The notes: generated by a model not told the origin, from the sequence alone. Positions 34,053-42,642 are shown, counted from the stretch's first letter. The stretch: DNA of 42,699 bases from Bacteroidales bacterium (GCA_017934185.1 JAGBJY010000031.1:1-42699), one strand, 5' to 3'. Made by a program: numbers and translations.

Positions 34053-35724
34053 ATTCCTTGGGTACCGCGAAGGTCACCACAAATTTGGGACAGCGCTCAT
34101 CGTCGGGGCCGTTGAGGACGGCGCAGTAATAGCGGTCTTTGTCCAGCTCCGTGGTGGTGGTATAGGTTTGCTGCTGGGAAGCGGCCATCATCTGGGCCAG
34201 CATCATGTAATTGTAGTAATTGCTGTAACCGTAACCGCCATAGCCGCCGTAGCTGCCATAACCATATCCGCCGTAGCCGCCGTAACCGCCGCCATACAGG
34301 CTGCTGTAATAGCTGGCATACATGAGCTGCCGGTAATAGTCGTCATCGTAAAGGGAGCCGTTGGCATTGGCCACCTGCTGCGAATGGATGGTGAGGAGCC
34401 AGATGTCGGCGTCGGTCTTGGTATCCAGGTCCTCCCTGCCCAGCAGTTCCTGCATGTGGTAGGTGATGTCCGGGGAGTAGCGGAGGTTGGAACGGTCTAT
34501 GTTGCCCTGGTTCTCGGTTTGTACGCTGGCATCCGTGAGGCCGGCGAAGGAGAGGTATTCCTGGCCGCTTTCCTCGTCGGTAGTGGCAATGCAGAGGGTG
34601 GGGGACAGCACGGAGGGGAAGAAGTTCATGCGGGTGTAGTCCTGGGGCTGCTCATAGGGAAGGACGATGGTGGCCTTGATAATGACCGCCTTCTCGGGGT
34701 CTCCGCCCTTTTCCAGGATGGCGGCCACGGTCTTGTCCTGCAGTTCGCTGGCCAGGATGACGGGTTTGAGCCCGCCGCCGCCTTCCACCAGAATCTTATC
34801 CGTGGCAGGGCCGGGCTGGGTGCTCTGGGAAGTGCGGTTGAAGCAGTACTGATAGAACTTCAGGTTGTTGTTGGTATAATAATTCTCGTCGTAGAATTCC
34901 GGTTCTCCGGGGATGAAGAGGAAGGTGGAATCCTTCTGGACCCCGTTCCAGGTGCTGTTTACGGTGAGCCTGCCCAGGTTGTTGTTGCGGGTGTAGTAGT
35001 TATTGGACACCGAGAGGCAGGAGAAATTGAACAGGTTGATGCGGCCGCCCAGGCCGTCCGGGCTGTCGGTGCTCAGGTAAATGCCGGGAAGGCGCTCCAG
35101 GAAGTCGTCGTAGCGGCTCAGGCCTTGTTCTTCCTCGGTGTCGGCGGCGTGGTCCCGCAGCACGGGGCCCAGTTCCTTGACGGCGTCCACGTATTTCTGG
35201 GCAAATTCCCGGGAGAACTTAAAGGAGAGGGGGCCGCTGCCGTTGTAGATGGGAAGGCCGTCGGTAATAAGTTCATCCCCGTGCGGGATGTCCCGGGTGT
35301 TGCGGGTGTCCTCCTGCGGCAGGCGCTCCGTGAGCTCCGTCACGTAGATGTTCTGGAAAATACGGGCCTGGTCCTCGCTGGTGCTGGAAATGGTATCGGC
35401 CTCAAAATAGAGGGAGAAACCCACGGCCACGGGATTGGTGCCCAGGTCGATGGTATCCAGGGCCGGCACCAGGCAGAAGGCGGCGTCGCGGGTGGTGAGG
35501 CCGAAGACCTCGTCCCGGATGGCGCCGATGGTAAGGCGGGTATCCGAGTAGCCGGAAAGGCCGTCCGAGCTCTTGAGCTGGATTTCCGTGAGCGGGAATT
35601 CTACCGTATAGGTATCGAAGAGCAGGCTCTTGTCTATGAGGCCTTGCCCCAGGCTGTTATCTACTTTGACGCAGCCCATGCTTACCAGGGCCGCTCCCAG
35701 ACAGATAGCTAGAAATTTTTTCAT
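34051..35724 (-). CDS. DUF4270 lipoprotein with a Gly/Tyr-rich segment
   Basis: Lipobox SMGC (Cys18) in a 557-residue protein. The early segment NSLGQGLIDKSLLFDTYTVE and the general beta-rich layout fit DUF4270, a Bacteroidetes outer-membrane lipoprotein family of unknown role. In Bacteroidetes it is regularly next to the short starch-synthase-like gene, and here the two overlap by ATGA. A low-complexity stretch near residues 475-505 (GGYGGYGYGSYGGYGGYGY, then SNYYNYMM), encoded at about 34205-34320, is an unusual insertion. A large open frame on the + strand (34168-35712) is only its antisense shadow. Confidence 0.85.
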   Translation of the reverse strand: MKKFLAICLGAALVSMGCVKVDNSLGQGLIDKSLLFDTYTVEFPLTEIQLKSSDGLSGYSDTRLTIGAIRDEVFGLTTRDAAFCLVPALDTIDLGTNPVAVGFSLYFEADTISSTSEDQARIFQNIYVTELTERLPQEDTRNTRDIPHGDELITDGLPIYNGSGPLSFKFSREFAQKYVDAVKELGPVLRDHAADTEEEQGLSRYDDFLERLPGIYLSTDSPDGLGGRINLFNFSCLSVSNNYYTRNNNLGRLTVNSTWNGVQKDSTFLFIPGEPEFYDENYYTNNNLKFYQYCFNRTSQSTQPGPATDKILVEGGGGLKPVILASELQDKTVAAILEKGGDPEKAVIIKATIVLPYEQPQDYTRMNFFPSVLSPTLCIATTDEESGQEYLSFAGLTDASVQTENQGNIDRSNLRYSPDITYHMQELLGREDLDTKTDADIWLLTIHSQQVANANGSLYDDDYYRQLMYASYYSSLYGGGYGGYGGYGYGSYGGYGGYGYSNYYNYMMLAQMMAASQQQTYTTTTELDKDRYYCAVLNGPDDERCPKFVVTFAVPKE

Positions 35725-36539
35725 TTCAGCAGATTGTCGTAAAATGCATTGTACTCATCCATGTACGAGCCGTCCTGAATGTGCTCCTGGCTGTAGGGCA
35801 GCAGCGGAAGGCCCAGCTGCCGGGCGTGTTCCACAAGGGCGGGGGCCACGTTGGGGCTTCCCAGAATCACACCGTCGGCGTACTGAACGGCAAGTTTAGC
35901 AAGTTCCATGCCGCTGTCTACGGAGGCCACCTCTTCCGGCTTCACGGCGCCGAAAGGCAGGCTGGCGGGGAAGTCCGGGGAGAACTTTTCCGCGGGCGTG
36001 TCGTCAAACAGGGACAGGACCACTTTGGCGCCGGTGAAGATGGGGTCTTCCTTGTAGGCTTTTTTCAGGTAGAGGGGAAGTACGTGGGAAATCCAGCCGG
36101 AGCAGTGGATTACATCCGGTGCCCAGCGCAGTTTCTTCACGGTTTCCAGGACGCCGCGGGCAAAGAAGATGGCTCTTTCGCCGTTGTCGGCAAAGAAAGT
36201 TCCTTCCTCGTCCCTGTAAATCTGTTTGCGGCGGAAATAGTCCTCGTTGTCAATAAAGTATACCTGGATGCGGGCAGCCGATATGGAGGCTACCTTGATG
36301 ACCAGCGGGCGGTCTACGTCGGAGATGATGATGTTCATTCCGGAGAGGCGGATAACCTCGTGCAGCTGGTTTTTCCGTTCGTTGATGCATCCGTACCGCG
36401 GCATGAACGCACGGATTTCCTTATGTCTTTCCTGAATGCCCTGGGGAAGTTCGCGGCAAATGTTGGCGATGGGGCTCTCGGGCAGATAGGGGAACATCTC
36501 TGCATTGACAAACAGAATCTTCTTTGCGGTATCTTCCAT
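35721..36539 (-). CDS. Short glycogen/starch-synthase-like protein (GT5 N-terminal domain only)
   Basis: 272 residues that match the N-terminal Rossmann half of glycogen synthase (ILFVNAEMFPY; IRAFMPRYG; VIHCSGWISHVLPLYL). The second half is absent. Where GT5 enzymes have the ADP-glucose-binding KxGGL, this protein has LPESPIANI, so normal catalysis is unlikely. Such short forms are conserved next to DUF4270 and panC in Bacteroidetes. panC would be expected upstream, but ftsX is there instead. Cytosolic; function unknown. Confidence 0.85.
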   Translation of the reverse strand: MEDTAKKILFVNAEMFPYLPESPIANICRELPQGIQERHKEIRAFMPRYGCINERKNQLHEVIRLSGMNIIISDVDRPLVIKVASISAARIQVYFIDNEDYFRRKQIYRDEEGTFFADNGERAIFFARGVLETVKKLRWAPDVIHCSGWISHVLPLYLKKAYKEDPIFTGAKVVLSLFDDTPAEKFSPDFPASLPFGAVKPEEVASVDSGMELAKLAVQYADGVILGSPNVAPALVEHARQLGLPLLPYSQEHIQDGSYMDEYNAFYDNLLK

Positions 36540-36558
36540 CTTACTTTATTTTAGCTTA

Positions 36559-36566
36559 CAAAGTTA
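36559..36566 (-). promoter_or_regulatory. -7 element of the starch-synthase-like gene
   Basis: The minus strand reads TAACTTTG, 19 nt before the start codon. No clear -33 TTTG is present at the right distance. Confidence 0.4.
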
Positions 36567-36575
36567 CTAATTTTT

Positions 36576-36606
36576 TTTGACTTTTTGCCGGCTTTAACTA
36601 ACTTTG
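36576..36606 (+). promoter_or_regulatory. ftsX promoter
   Basis: TTTG at 36576-36579 and TAACTTTG at 36599-36606, 19 nt apart. The -7 element is 18 nt before ATG 36625. It is divergent from the minus-strand promoter next to it. Confidence 0.7.
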
Positions 36607-36624
36607 GAGCGAAATTGGCTTGCT

Positions 36625-37509
36625 ATGGCTTCATCTAAAAGCAATACTGTCATCCGCCGGCGCCTGGTGAGCGCCTGGATTTCCACCGTCCTTTCTCTGG
36701 CCCTCGTGCTGCTGCTGGTGGGGGTGGGGACCCTGCTGCTCATCAATGCCAAGGGAGTTTCCGACTATTTCAAAGAGCATCTTCAGGTTTCGGTGCTGCT
36801 GAAAGAGCAGGTGCAGGAGGAAGAGGCGCTTTCCTATGAGGCGCAGCTGGCCAAGCTCCCCTATGTGCACTCCACGCAGTTCATCTCCCGGGACCAGGGC
36901 ATTCAGGAAATGTCCAAGATGCTGGGGCAGGACTTCCTGGATGTGTTTGAGACGGCCCCCGTGCCCATTTCCATTGACGTGAACCTGGAGGCGGCGTATG
37001 TATCGGCCGACAGCCTGGAAGTGGTAAAGGCCCAGCTGGCCTCCTCTCCCCTGGTGGAAGAAGTGGTGTACCAGACCTCACTGGTGGAGGCCCTGAACCA
37101 GAACCTCCAGACCATTTCCCTGGCCATGCTGGTGATGGTGGCCCTGCTGCTGTTCATTTCCGGCGTGCTTATTGCCAATACCGTGCGCATAGACCTTTAT
37201 TCCCACCGCTTCTCCATCCACACGATGCACCTGGTGGGCGCCACCCCTTCCTTTATCCGGGCTCCTTTTGTGGGCCGGGCGGCGCTGCAGGGCCTGATTG
37301 CCGCCCTGGTGGGGGCGCTGCTGCTCATCGGCGCCCTGTTCATCCTGCGGCGGGAATTCACACAGCTGTTCCAGCTCTTCTCCCTGGATTCGCTCTTGGT
37401 GACCATTGGGGTGATGGTGGTTTTTGGCGTACTCATCTGCACGCTGGGTACCTTCCTGGTGGTGAGCCGCATGGTGGGCTATTCCCGTGATCAAGTATAC
37501 GCGTATTAA
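36625..37509 (+). CDS. ftsX: Cell-division protein FtsX
   Basis: 294 residues: cytosolic tail, TM1 (VLSLALVLLLVGVGTLLLIN), an extracytoplasmic domain of about 120 residues (starting KGVSDYFKEHLQVSVLLKE), then three membrane segments ending IGVMVVFGVLICTLGTFLVV. FtsX with FtsE controls peptidoglycan hydrolases at division. ftsE is not adjacent. A TTG at 36604 is in frame, but ATG 36625 suits the promoter. It begins the typical Bacteroidetes run ftsX-DUF3098-uppP. Confidence 0.93.
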   Translation: MASSKSNTVIRRRLVSAWISTVLSLALVLLLVGVGTLLLINAKGVSDYFKEHLQVSVLLKEQVQEEEALSYEAQLAKLPYVHSTQFISRDQGIQEMSKMLGQDFLDVFETAPVPISIDVNLEAAYVSADSLEVVKAQLASSPLVEEVVYQTSLVEALNQNLQTISLAMLVMVALLLFISGVLIANTVRIDLYSHRFSIHTMHLVGATPSFIRAPFVGRAALQGLIAALVGALLLIGALFILRREFTQLFQLFSLDSLLVTIGVMVVFGVLICTLGTFLVVSRMVGYSRDQVYAY

Positions 37510-37512
37510 GTT

Positions 37513-37767
37513 ATGAAGAAAGTTCAGCCTCAACAGGCTTCCTCCCAGATGGCCACCACCCAAAAAGGCATCCGCCTGATGATAGCGGGGCTTCTGGTAA
37601 TGGTGTCCGGCTTCCTGCTGCTTTCCGGCGGCGGGTCCGACGACCCTCAGGTCTTTAATTATGCCATGTTTGACTGGCGCCGCCTGGTGGCCGCCCCCAT
37701 TGTGATTGTGGCCGGTATTGTGGTGGAAGTCATTGCCATCATGGGCCGGTTTAAGGAGGACAAGTAA
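37513..37767 (+). CDS. DUF3098 membrane protein
   Basis: 84 residues with two membrane spans (IRLMIAGLLVMVSGFLLLSG and LVAAPIVIVAGIVVEVIAIM) joined by a short loop with FNYAMFDWRR. It is conserved between ftsX and uppP in Bacteroidetes. Its stop overlaps the uppP start by one base. Function unknown; the context suggests a role with the envelope proteins beside it. Confidence 0.88.
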   Translation: MKKVQPQQASSQMATTQKGIRLMIAGLLVMVSGFLLLSGGGSDDPQVFNYAMFDWRRLVAAPIVIVAGIVVEVIAIMGRFKEDK

Positions 37768-38585
37768 TGGACTGGTGGCAGGCAATCATTTTGGGCCTTG
37801 TGCAGGGCCTCACGGAGTTTTTACCGGTGTCCAGTTCCGGTCACCTGATGATTTTCAAGGAGCTGCTGGGCGTGGACGGGGAAGGCTTCCTGGACTTTAC
37901 CGTAACGGTGCATTTCGCCACCGTGATAGCCACCCTGGTGGTTTTTTGGGGTGTTGTCTGGCAGCTGCTCAAGGGCTTTTTCAAGTTCAGGTACAACGAC
38001 GAGACGGACTACGTGTGCAAAATCCTGGTGTCCCTGATTCCGGTGGCCCTGGTTGGCTTCCTCCTCAAGGACCAGGTGGACGCCCTGTTCAGCGGCTCGC
38101 TCAAGCAAGTGGCTGCGGGCCTTTGTATTACAGCCACCCTGCTGTGGATTTCCGACAGCGCCGGCAAGCGCTTCAAGGTGCCGGAGGCCCGGGACCAGCG
38201 GAACGGCATTTCCTACTGGCAGGCCTTTGTGGTGGGCCTGGCGCAGGCTTTTGCCGTGATTCCGGGGGTTTCCCGCAGCGGAAGCACCATCGCCACGGGG
38301 CTTCTTACGGGCGTCAAGCGTGAATCCATGGCGCAGTTCTCCTTCCTCATGGTGCTCATCCCCATCATCGGCGAGCAGAGCCTGGACCTCCTGAAGGTGG
38401 CCGTGGGCAGCGAGACCTTCGGCGCCGGCGTGGGCGTGCTGCCCCTGTGCCTGGGCTTTCTGGCGGCCTTTGTGAGCGGCCTTTTCGCCTGCAAGGTCAT
38501 GATTGCCATCGTGAAGAAAGCCAAACTCCTCTGGTTCGCCCTTTATTGCCTGGTGGTGGCCGCCCTTATCTTTATCCTGGGCTAG
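37767..38585 (+). CDS. uppP: Undecaprenyl-diphosphatase
   Basis: Dephosphorylates undecaprenyl diphosphate to recycle the lipid carrier for cell-wall and O-antigen synthesis. Membrane protein of 272 residues with both family motifs: QGLTEFLPVSSSGHL near the N-terminus and VIPGVSRSGSTIATG near 165-180. Eight or so membrane segments. It sits between DUF3098 and the lpxH-like gene. Confidence 0.96.
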   Translation: MDWWQAIILGLVQGLTEFLPVSSSGHLMIFKELLGVDGEGFLDFTVTVHFATVIATLVVFWGVVWQLLKGFFKFRYNDETDYVCKILVSLIPVALVGFLLKDQVDALFSGSLKQVAAGLCITATLLWISDSAGKRFKVPEARDQRNGISYWQAFVVGLAQAFAVIPGVSRSGSTIATGLLTGVKRESMAQFSFLMVLIPIIGEQSLDLLKVAVGSETFGAGVGVLPLCLGFLAAFVSGLFACKVMIAIVKKAKLLWFALYCLVVAALIFILG

Positions 38586-38588
38586 CGC

Positions 38589-39323
38589 ATGCAAAGGCCG
38601 CTCACATACTTCGTTTCGGACGTGCACCTGGGTTTGCAGGTAGGGGACCCTGCCGCGCGGGAAGCCGCCTTCGTCAAGTTTCTGAAGGCGCTGGACCCTG
38701 TCAAGACCGAGGCGCTGTATCTTCTGGGCGACATCTGGGACTTCTGGTACGAATACCGCGATGTGGTGCCCCGGGGCTATGTGCGGGTATTTTCGGCCCT
38801 CCTGGATCTTCTGGATAAGGGCGTGAAAGTGTATTTTTTCCGCGGCAACCACGACATCTGGGCCTATTCCTACTTTGAGCACCTGGGCATCCGCTGCCTG
38901 GAGCAGCCTTACCGCGTTGCCATCGGCCCCAAAACCTTCTGCCTGGGGCACGGGGACGGCCTGGGCCCCGTTGACAAGGGTTATCTCTTCATGCGGGCGG
39001 CCTTCCACAACCGTCTCCTCCAGCGCCTCTTCTCCACGCTGCATCCCTGGCTGGCCTTCCGGCTGGGCGAAGGCTGGAGCCGCCGTTCGCGCCTGGGCAA
39101 GCAAATCACCTACCGCTTCAAGGGGGCCGATGAACCCCTGTACAAATTCTGCGAAAAGTTCCAGGCCGATGCGCCCGTAGACTGCTTTGTCTTCGGCCAT
39201 TACCACAGCCCCACCGACATGAAGGTGGGGGATAGCGCCCGCCTCCTTATCCTCGGCGACTGGATTACCGCGCCCAACTGGCTGGTTTACGACAGCGCAG
39301 CGGACGAGGTTTATTCAAAGTAA
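38589..39323 (+). CDS. lpxH: UDP-2,3-diacylglucosamine diphosphatase (LpxH-like)
   Basis: Calcineurin-like metallophosphatase for lipid A synthesis. Metal ligands are visible in order: DVHLG (Asp11, His13), GDIWDFWYEY (Asp47), RGNHDIW (Asn86, His87), GHGDG and GHYHSP. About 244 residues, normal for LpxH of Bacteroidetes. It starts 3 nt after uppP. Its 3' end overlaps the convergent DUF4294 gene by 13 bases. Confidence 0.92.
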   Translation: MQRPLTYFVSDVHLGLQVGDPAAREAAFVKFLKALDPVKTEALYLLGDIWDFWYEYRDVVPRGYVRVFSALLDLLDKGVKVYFFRGNHDIWAYSYFEHLGIRCLEQPYRVAIGPKTFCLGHGDGLGPVDKGYLFMRAAFHNRLLQRLFSTLHPWLAFRLGEGWSRRSRLGKQITYRFKGADEPLYKFCEKFQADAPVDCFVFGHYHSPTDMKVGDSARLLILGDWITAPNWLVYDSAADEVYSK

Positions 39324-40057
39324 GATTCCGGAACGTACACCTTAGGCGGGTCTTCCCAGAAAACCGACCAGTACAGTGCGGGGAATTCGCCGCGCTGCCA
39401 GATTTGCACCAGCTCTTCCAGCGGACGGTCGGCCCCGTCGGGGTCATACTGGCTCTTGAGGTCGTTTTCGAACATTTTGGCAATGCCCTGCCAGAAGCCG
39501 GCGGCAATGCCGCTTTTGTAGTTTTTGATGATGTCGTAGGGGGTGAGCCCCGTTTCCCGGCCGATGAGCTTGAGGAGGACGGCGCCCTGCTGGATGGACA
39601 TGTCGCGCAGGGCCCCCTCGAAGTCCTTGAACAGCTGTTTCTGGATGGCGGACATGTAGCGGTCTTTGCGGATGAGGCCGTAATGCTCTGCGTTGAGGGT
39701 GCTGTCTACCTGGCGTTTGAGCCCGCCGGAAGCCAGTGCATAAGGGTACACGCGCGCAAAGCGCCACACCAGTTTGTAGTATTCGCGCCAGGCGCGGTCG
39801 TCCTTGGCATTCCTCCGGCCGATGATCCAGATGGGCGGCAGCTTGTCAAGGTAGGTGGTGTCGCCGCCCGAAACCAGCATTTGCATGTAGCCGCTGCCCT
39901 GGGGGATGGCGGCGGAGTCGCTGTTTACCTGCCGGCGGGCCATTTCCTCCTGCCGCTGCCGGGCCCGCTCCATGGCGCGGCGCACGTGGCCCTGCGCTCC
40001 CGCCGTAAGCGGCAGCAGCAAAAGGCACAGAAGGGCGATATGCCGGAAACCTTTCAT
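39311..40057 (-). CDS. DUF4294 secreted protein
   Basis: 248 residues from the start at 40055-40057, with a signal peptide ending LTAGAQ. The body has WREYYKLVWRFARVYPYA and LKLIGRETGLTPYDIIKNYK, typical of DUF4294, a Bacteroidetes periplasmic family of unknown role. A longer open frame upstream (to 40363) runs through repeats and is not coding. The promoter's -7 element ends 5 nt before the ATG, which supports this start. Confidence 0.85.
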   Translation of the reverse strand: MKGFRHIALLCLLLLPLTAGAQGHVRRAMERARQRQEEMARRQVNSDSAAIPQGSGYMQMLVSGGDTTYLDKLPPIWIIGRRNAKDDRAWREYYKLVWRFARVYPYALASGGLKRQVDSTLNAEHYGLIRKDRYMSAIQKQLFKDFEGALRDMSIQQGAVLLKLIGRETGLTPYDIIKNYKSGIAAGFWQGIAKMFENDLKSQYDPDGADRPLEELVQIWQRGEFPALYWSVFWEDPPKVYVPESYFE

Positions 40058-40062
40058 CGGGA

Positions 40063-40094
40063 CAAAGGTACGCTTTTGCAAAAAACTTACCAAA
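40063..40094 (-). promoter_or_regulatory. Promoter of the DUF4294 gene
   Basis: The minus strand reads TTTG (40094-40091), 20 nt, then TACCTTTG (40070-40063). The -7 element is 5 nt from the ATG, implying a leaderless or almost leaderless mRNA. Confidence 0.65.
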
Positions 40095-40108
40095 TATAGA
40101 TGCCCGGT

Positions 40109-40165
40109 CGTTGCCGGGCATGACGCTCGTTGCCGGGCATGACGCTCGTTGCCGGGCATAACGCC
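40109..40165. repeat. Three tandem 19-bp units
   Basis: CGTTGCCGGGCATGACGCT occurs at 40109-40127 and 40128-40146, with a variant at 40147-40165. With TGCCCGG at 40101-40107 the first unit can form a TGCCCGG/CCGGGCA hairpin. Non-coding, in the 374-nt gap between the DUF4294 start and rplP. Confidence 0.8.
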
Positions 40166-40169
40166 CGTC

Positions 40170-40190
40170 ATGGCCGACCTGATCGGCCAT
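40170..40190. other. Palindromic hairpin
   Basis: ATGGCCGA and TCGGCCAT form a perfect 8-bp stem around CCTGA. It directly follows the 19-bp repeats. It might end transcripts, but no T-run is present. Confidence 0.5.
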
Positions 40191-40312
40191 CTCAAACCGC
40201 CGGTCGAAAATGCCTGGAAGTTTTTTTGAACAAAAGTTGTAAGTGCCGATAAAATCGTCCAGTTAAGTGTTGAAAACCGCGGTCGAAAATCTTTAAAAAT
40301 CGAGCAAAAATA

Positions 40313-40343
40313 TTTGGTGAATCGGAATTTTTTTGTAACTTTG
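40313..40343 (+). promoter_or_regulatory. Promoter of the ribosomal protein operon
   Basis: TTTG at 40313-40316 and TAACTTTG at 40336-40343, 19 nt apart. The leader to rplP is about 80 nt. Upstream, the phrase GGTCGAAAAT occurs twice (near 40201 and 40280). I see no recognisable r-protein autoregulatory structure, but did not fold it. Confidence 0.75.
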
Positions 40344-40431
40344 CAGTCCCGAAATTGGAGCAAAATGCACCCAACCAGCTGAGTTTCAATAAGTTAGGGA
40401 TTTATAAGGAAAATTTAAAAACATTTAAGCA

Positions 40432-40854
40432 ATGTTACAGCCTAAAAGAACAAAATTCAGAAGGGAACAGAAAAACCGCATGAAGGGCAATTCCGGTCGT
40501 GGAAATCAGCTCGCTTTCGGTTCTTTCGGCCTCAAGAACCTTGAGAATTGCTGGCTCACCGCTCAGCAGATCGAGGCTGCCCGTCAGGCCATTTCCCGTC
40601 GCATGAACCGTGAAGGTCAGATCTGGATCCGTGTCTTCCCTGTGAAGCCGTTCACCGCCAAGCCGCTGGATACCCGTATGGGTAAAGGTAAGGGTGATCC
40701 CCAGGGCTTCGTCGCTCCCATTACTCCGGGCCGTATCCTCTTCGAGGCCGAGGGCGTTTCCCTCGCCGTCGCCAAAGAGGCCATGCGTCTTGCCGCCAAC
40801 AAGCTCCCCGTTGCCACCAAGTTTGTGGTCCGCCGGGATTATGTAGAAGAATAA
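40432..40854 (+). CDS. rplP: 50S ribosomal protein L16
   Basis: Complete, 140 residues: [20 protein letters not shown], then [23 protein letters not shown] and [20 protein letters not shown]. It binds 23S rRNA near the A site. Normally rpsC lies just upstream; here the gene instead opens an operon with its own promoter. Confidence 0.98.
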   Translation: MLQPKRTKFRREQKNRMKGNSGRGNQLAFGSFGLKNLENCWLTAQQIEAARQAISRRMNREGQIWIRVFPVKPFTAKPLDTRMGKGKGDPQGFVAPITPGRILFEAEGVSLAVAKEAMRLAANKLPVATKFVVRRDYVEE

Positions 40855-40868
40855 TCAAGAGAGAAGAA

Positions 40869-41066
40869 ATGAAAGTAAGTGAAGTACGTGAGATGAGTGT
40901 CGCCGACCTCCGCGACCGCATCGAGGTGGAAAAGAACAATCTTGACACCATGAAACTCAACCACGCGATCTCTCCTCTGGAGGATACCTCCAAGATTCGC
41001 AAGACCCGTCAGGACATCGCCCGCATGATCACCATTCTGGCGGAGAAAGAGAAACAGCAGAACTAA
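40869..41066 (+). CDS. rpmC: 50S ribosomal protein L29
   Basis: 65 residues, starting MKVSEVREMSVADLRDRIEV and ending in the KIRKTRQDIARMITIL helix. Short helical protein near the exit tunnel. Standard position between rplP and rpsQ. Confidence 0.96.
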   Translation: MKVSEVREMSVADLRDRIEVEKNNLDTMKLNHAISPLEDTSKIRKTRQDIARMITILAEKEKQQN

Positions 41067-41081
41067 AGCAACTGTAGACCT

Positions 41082-41336
41082 ATGGAAAGAAATCTTCGTA
41101 AAGAAAGAGTAGGTATCGTGGTCAGCAATAAGATGGACAAGACCATCGTCGTGGCTGTTGAAACACACGAGAAGCACCCCATTTACGGCAAGTTCGTAAA
41201 GAAGACCACCAAGTTCGTTGCACAGGACGAGAAGAACGAGTGCTCCGAGGGCGATACCGTCCGCATCATGGAGACCCGTCCCCTGTCAAAGACCAAGAAC
41301 TGGAGATTAGTTGAAATCGTAGAAAAAGTCAAGTAA
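41082..41336 (+). CDS. rpsQ: 30S ribosomal protein S17
   Basis: 84 residues with the OB-fold signature [17 protein letters not shown], then [14 protein letters not shown] and [20 protein letters not shown]. Primary 16S rRNA binder. Standard gene order. Confidence 0.98.
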   Translation: MERNLRKERVGIVVSNKMDKTIVVAVETHEKHPIYGKFVKKTTKFVAQDEKNECSEGDTVRIMETRPLSKTKNWRLVEIVEKVK

Positions 41337-41338
41337 TT

Positions 41339-41704
41339 ATGATACAGCAGGAATCACGTTTAACGGTTGCCGACAACAGCGGTGCTAAGGAAGTCCTCTG
41401 CATCCGTGTGCTGGGCGGTACCCGTCACCGTTATGCTACCATCGGCGAGACCATCGTCGTTACTGTAAAGAGTGCCATCCCTGGTGGTGACATCAAGAAG
41501 GGCACCGTGACCAAGGCCGTGGTGGTGCGCACCAAGAAGGAAATCCGTCGTCCGGACGGCAGCTATATCCGTTTCGACGAGAATGCTTGCGTTCTCCTGA
41601 ACGGCGCCGGCGAACTCCGCGGAACCCGTATCTTCGGCCCTGTGGCCCGCGAACTCCGCGAGAATTATATGAAAATCGTTTCCCTGGCCCCCGAGGTACT
41701 CTAA
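41339..41704 (+). CDS. rplN: 50S ribosomal protein L14
   Basis: 121 residues: [27 protein letters not shown], and [13 protein letters not shown] near the end. Lies 2 nt after rpsQ. Part of the subunit interface. Confidence 0.98.
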   Translation: MIQQESRLTVADNSGAKEVLCIRVLGGTRHRYATIGETIVVTVKSAIPGGDIKKGTVTKAVVVRTKKEIRRPDGSYIRFDENACVLLNGAGELRGTRIFGPVARELRENYMKIVSLAPEVL

Positions 41705-41716
41705 AGATTGCGCGTT

Positions 41717-42031
41717 ATGAAAAAGTTCAATATCAAGAAAGGCGATACCGTCATCGTGAATGCCGGTAACGACAAGGGCAAGACCGGAAAGGTCCTCGAG
41801 GTGCTGCGTGACAAAGACCGCGTCCTCGTTGAGGGTGTGAACATGGTATCCAAGCATACCAAACCCAATCCCAAGGCTCCCCAGGGCGGTATCATCAAAC
41901 AAGAAGCCGCTATCCATATCTCCAACGTCAACCTCGTTGACGGCAACGGCAAGGCCACCAAGGTAGCCCACAAGGAGGTAGATGGTAAGAAGGTCCGTAT
42001 TGCTAAAACAACCGGAGAGGAGATTAAGTAA
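41717..42031 (+). CDS. rplX: 50S ribosomal protein L24
   Basis: 104 residues from ATG 41717 ([20 protein letters not shown]); a TTG at 41708 is in frame but unlikely. KOW motif [13 protein letters not shown] and [14 protein letters not shown] are typical. Initiator of 50S assembly. Confidence 0.97.
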   Translation: MKKFNIKKGDTVIVNAGNDKGKTGKVLEVLRDKDRVLVEGVNMVSKHTKPNPKAPQGGIIKQEAAIHISNVNLVDGNGKATKVAHKEVDGKKVRIAKTTGEEIK

Positions 42032-42033
42032 TT

Positions 42034-42633
42034 ATGGCAAAGAAAGCAAACAAACCCGCAGAAGTCCAGGCACTTCCCAAGGGATATACCCCCGACCTCA
42101 AGAAGGTTTACAAAGAGGAAATCGTTCCCGCACTGGTGAAGCAGTTCTCTTACACCACCGTGATGCAGGTTCCCAAGCTCGTCAAAATCACCCTCAATGA
42201 AGGTGTGGGCGACGCCACCCAGGACAAGAAACTGGTAGAGGAAGCCGCAGAAGAACTCTCCATCATCGCCGGTCAGAAGGCCGTCATCACCTCTTCCCGC
42301 AAGGATATCTCAAACTTCAAGCTCCGTAAGGGCATGCCCATCGGCGCCAAAGTTACCCTGCGCGACGTGAAGATGTACGAATTCCTGGAGCGCCTCATCC
42401 GTGTGGCCCTTCCCCGTATCCGTGACTTCAACGGTATCTCCGAGAAGATGGACGGCCAGGGCAACTACACCCTCGGCATCAAGGAACAGATCATCTTCCC
42501 TGAAATCGAGATCGACAAGAACCCCCGCATCCACGGTGTGGAGATTACCTTTGTGACCACCGCCAAGACCGACGAAGAGGCTCACGCCCTCCTCAAAGCC
42601 TTCGGCCTCCCGTTCAAGAAACACAATAACTAA
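42034..42633 (+). CDS. rplE: 50S ribosomal protein L5
   Basis: 199 residues with [32 protein letters not shown]-type core (here [18 protein letters not shown]) and the closing FGLPFK. Binds 5S rRNA. The N-terminal 15 residues ([15 protein letters not shown]) are an extension ahead of the usual start. Confidence 0.98.
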   Translation: MAKKANKPAEVQALPKGYTPDLKKVYKEEIVPALVKQFSYTTVMQVPKLVKITLNEGVGDATQDKKLVEEAAEELSIIAGQKAVITSSRKDISNFKLRKGMPIGAKVTLRDVKMYEFLERLIRVALPRIRDFNGISEKMDGQGNYTLGIKEQIIFPEIEIDKNPRIHGVEITFVTTAKTDEEAHALLKAFGLPFKKHNN

Positions 42634-42642
42634 TATAGTAGC

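Noticed and set aside
34168-35712. Long + strand open frame opposite the DUF4270 gene
   Set aside because: Antisense shadow; the minus-strand frame has a lipobox, a family match, an ATGA overlap with its neighbour and a terminator.
40058-40363. N-terminal extension of the DUF4294 protein
   Set aside because: The extra frame runs through tandem repeats and palindromes and past the promoter; the shorter start gives a proper signal peptide.
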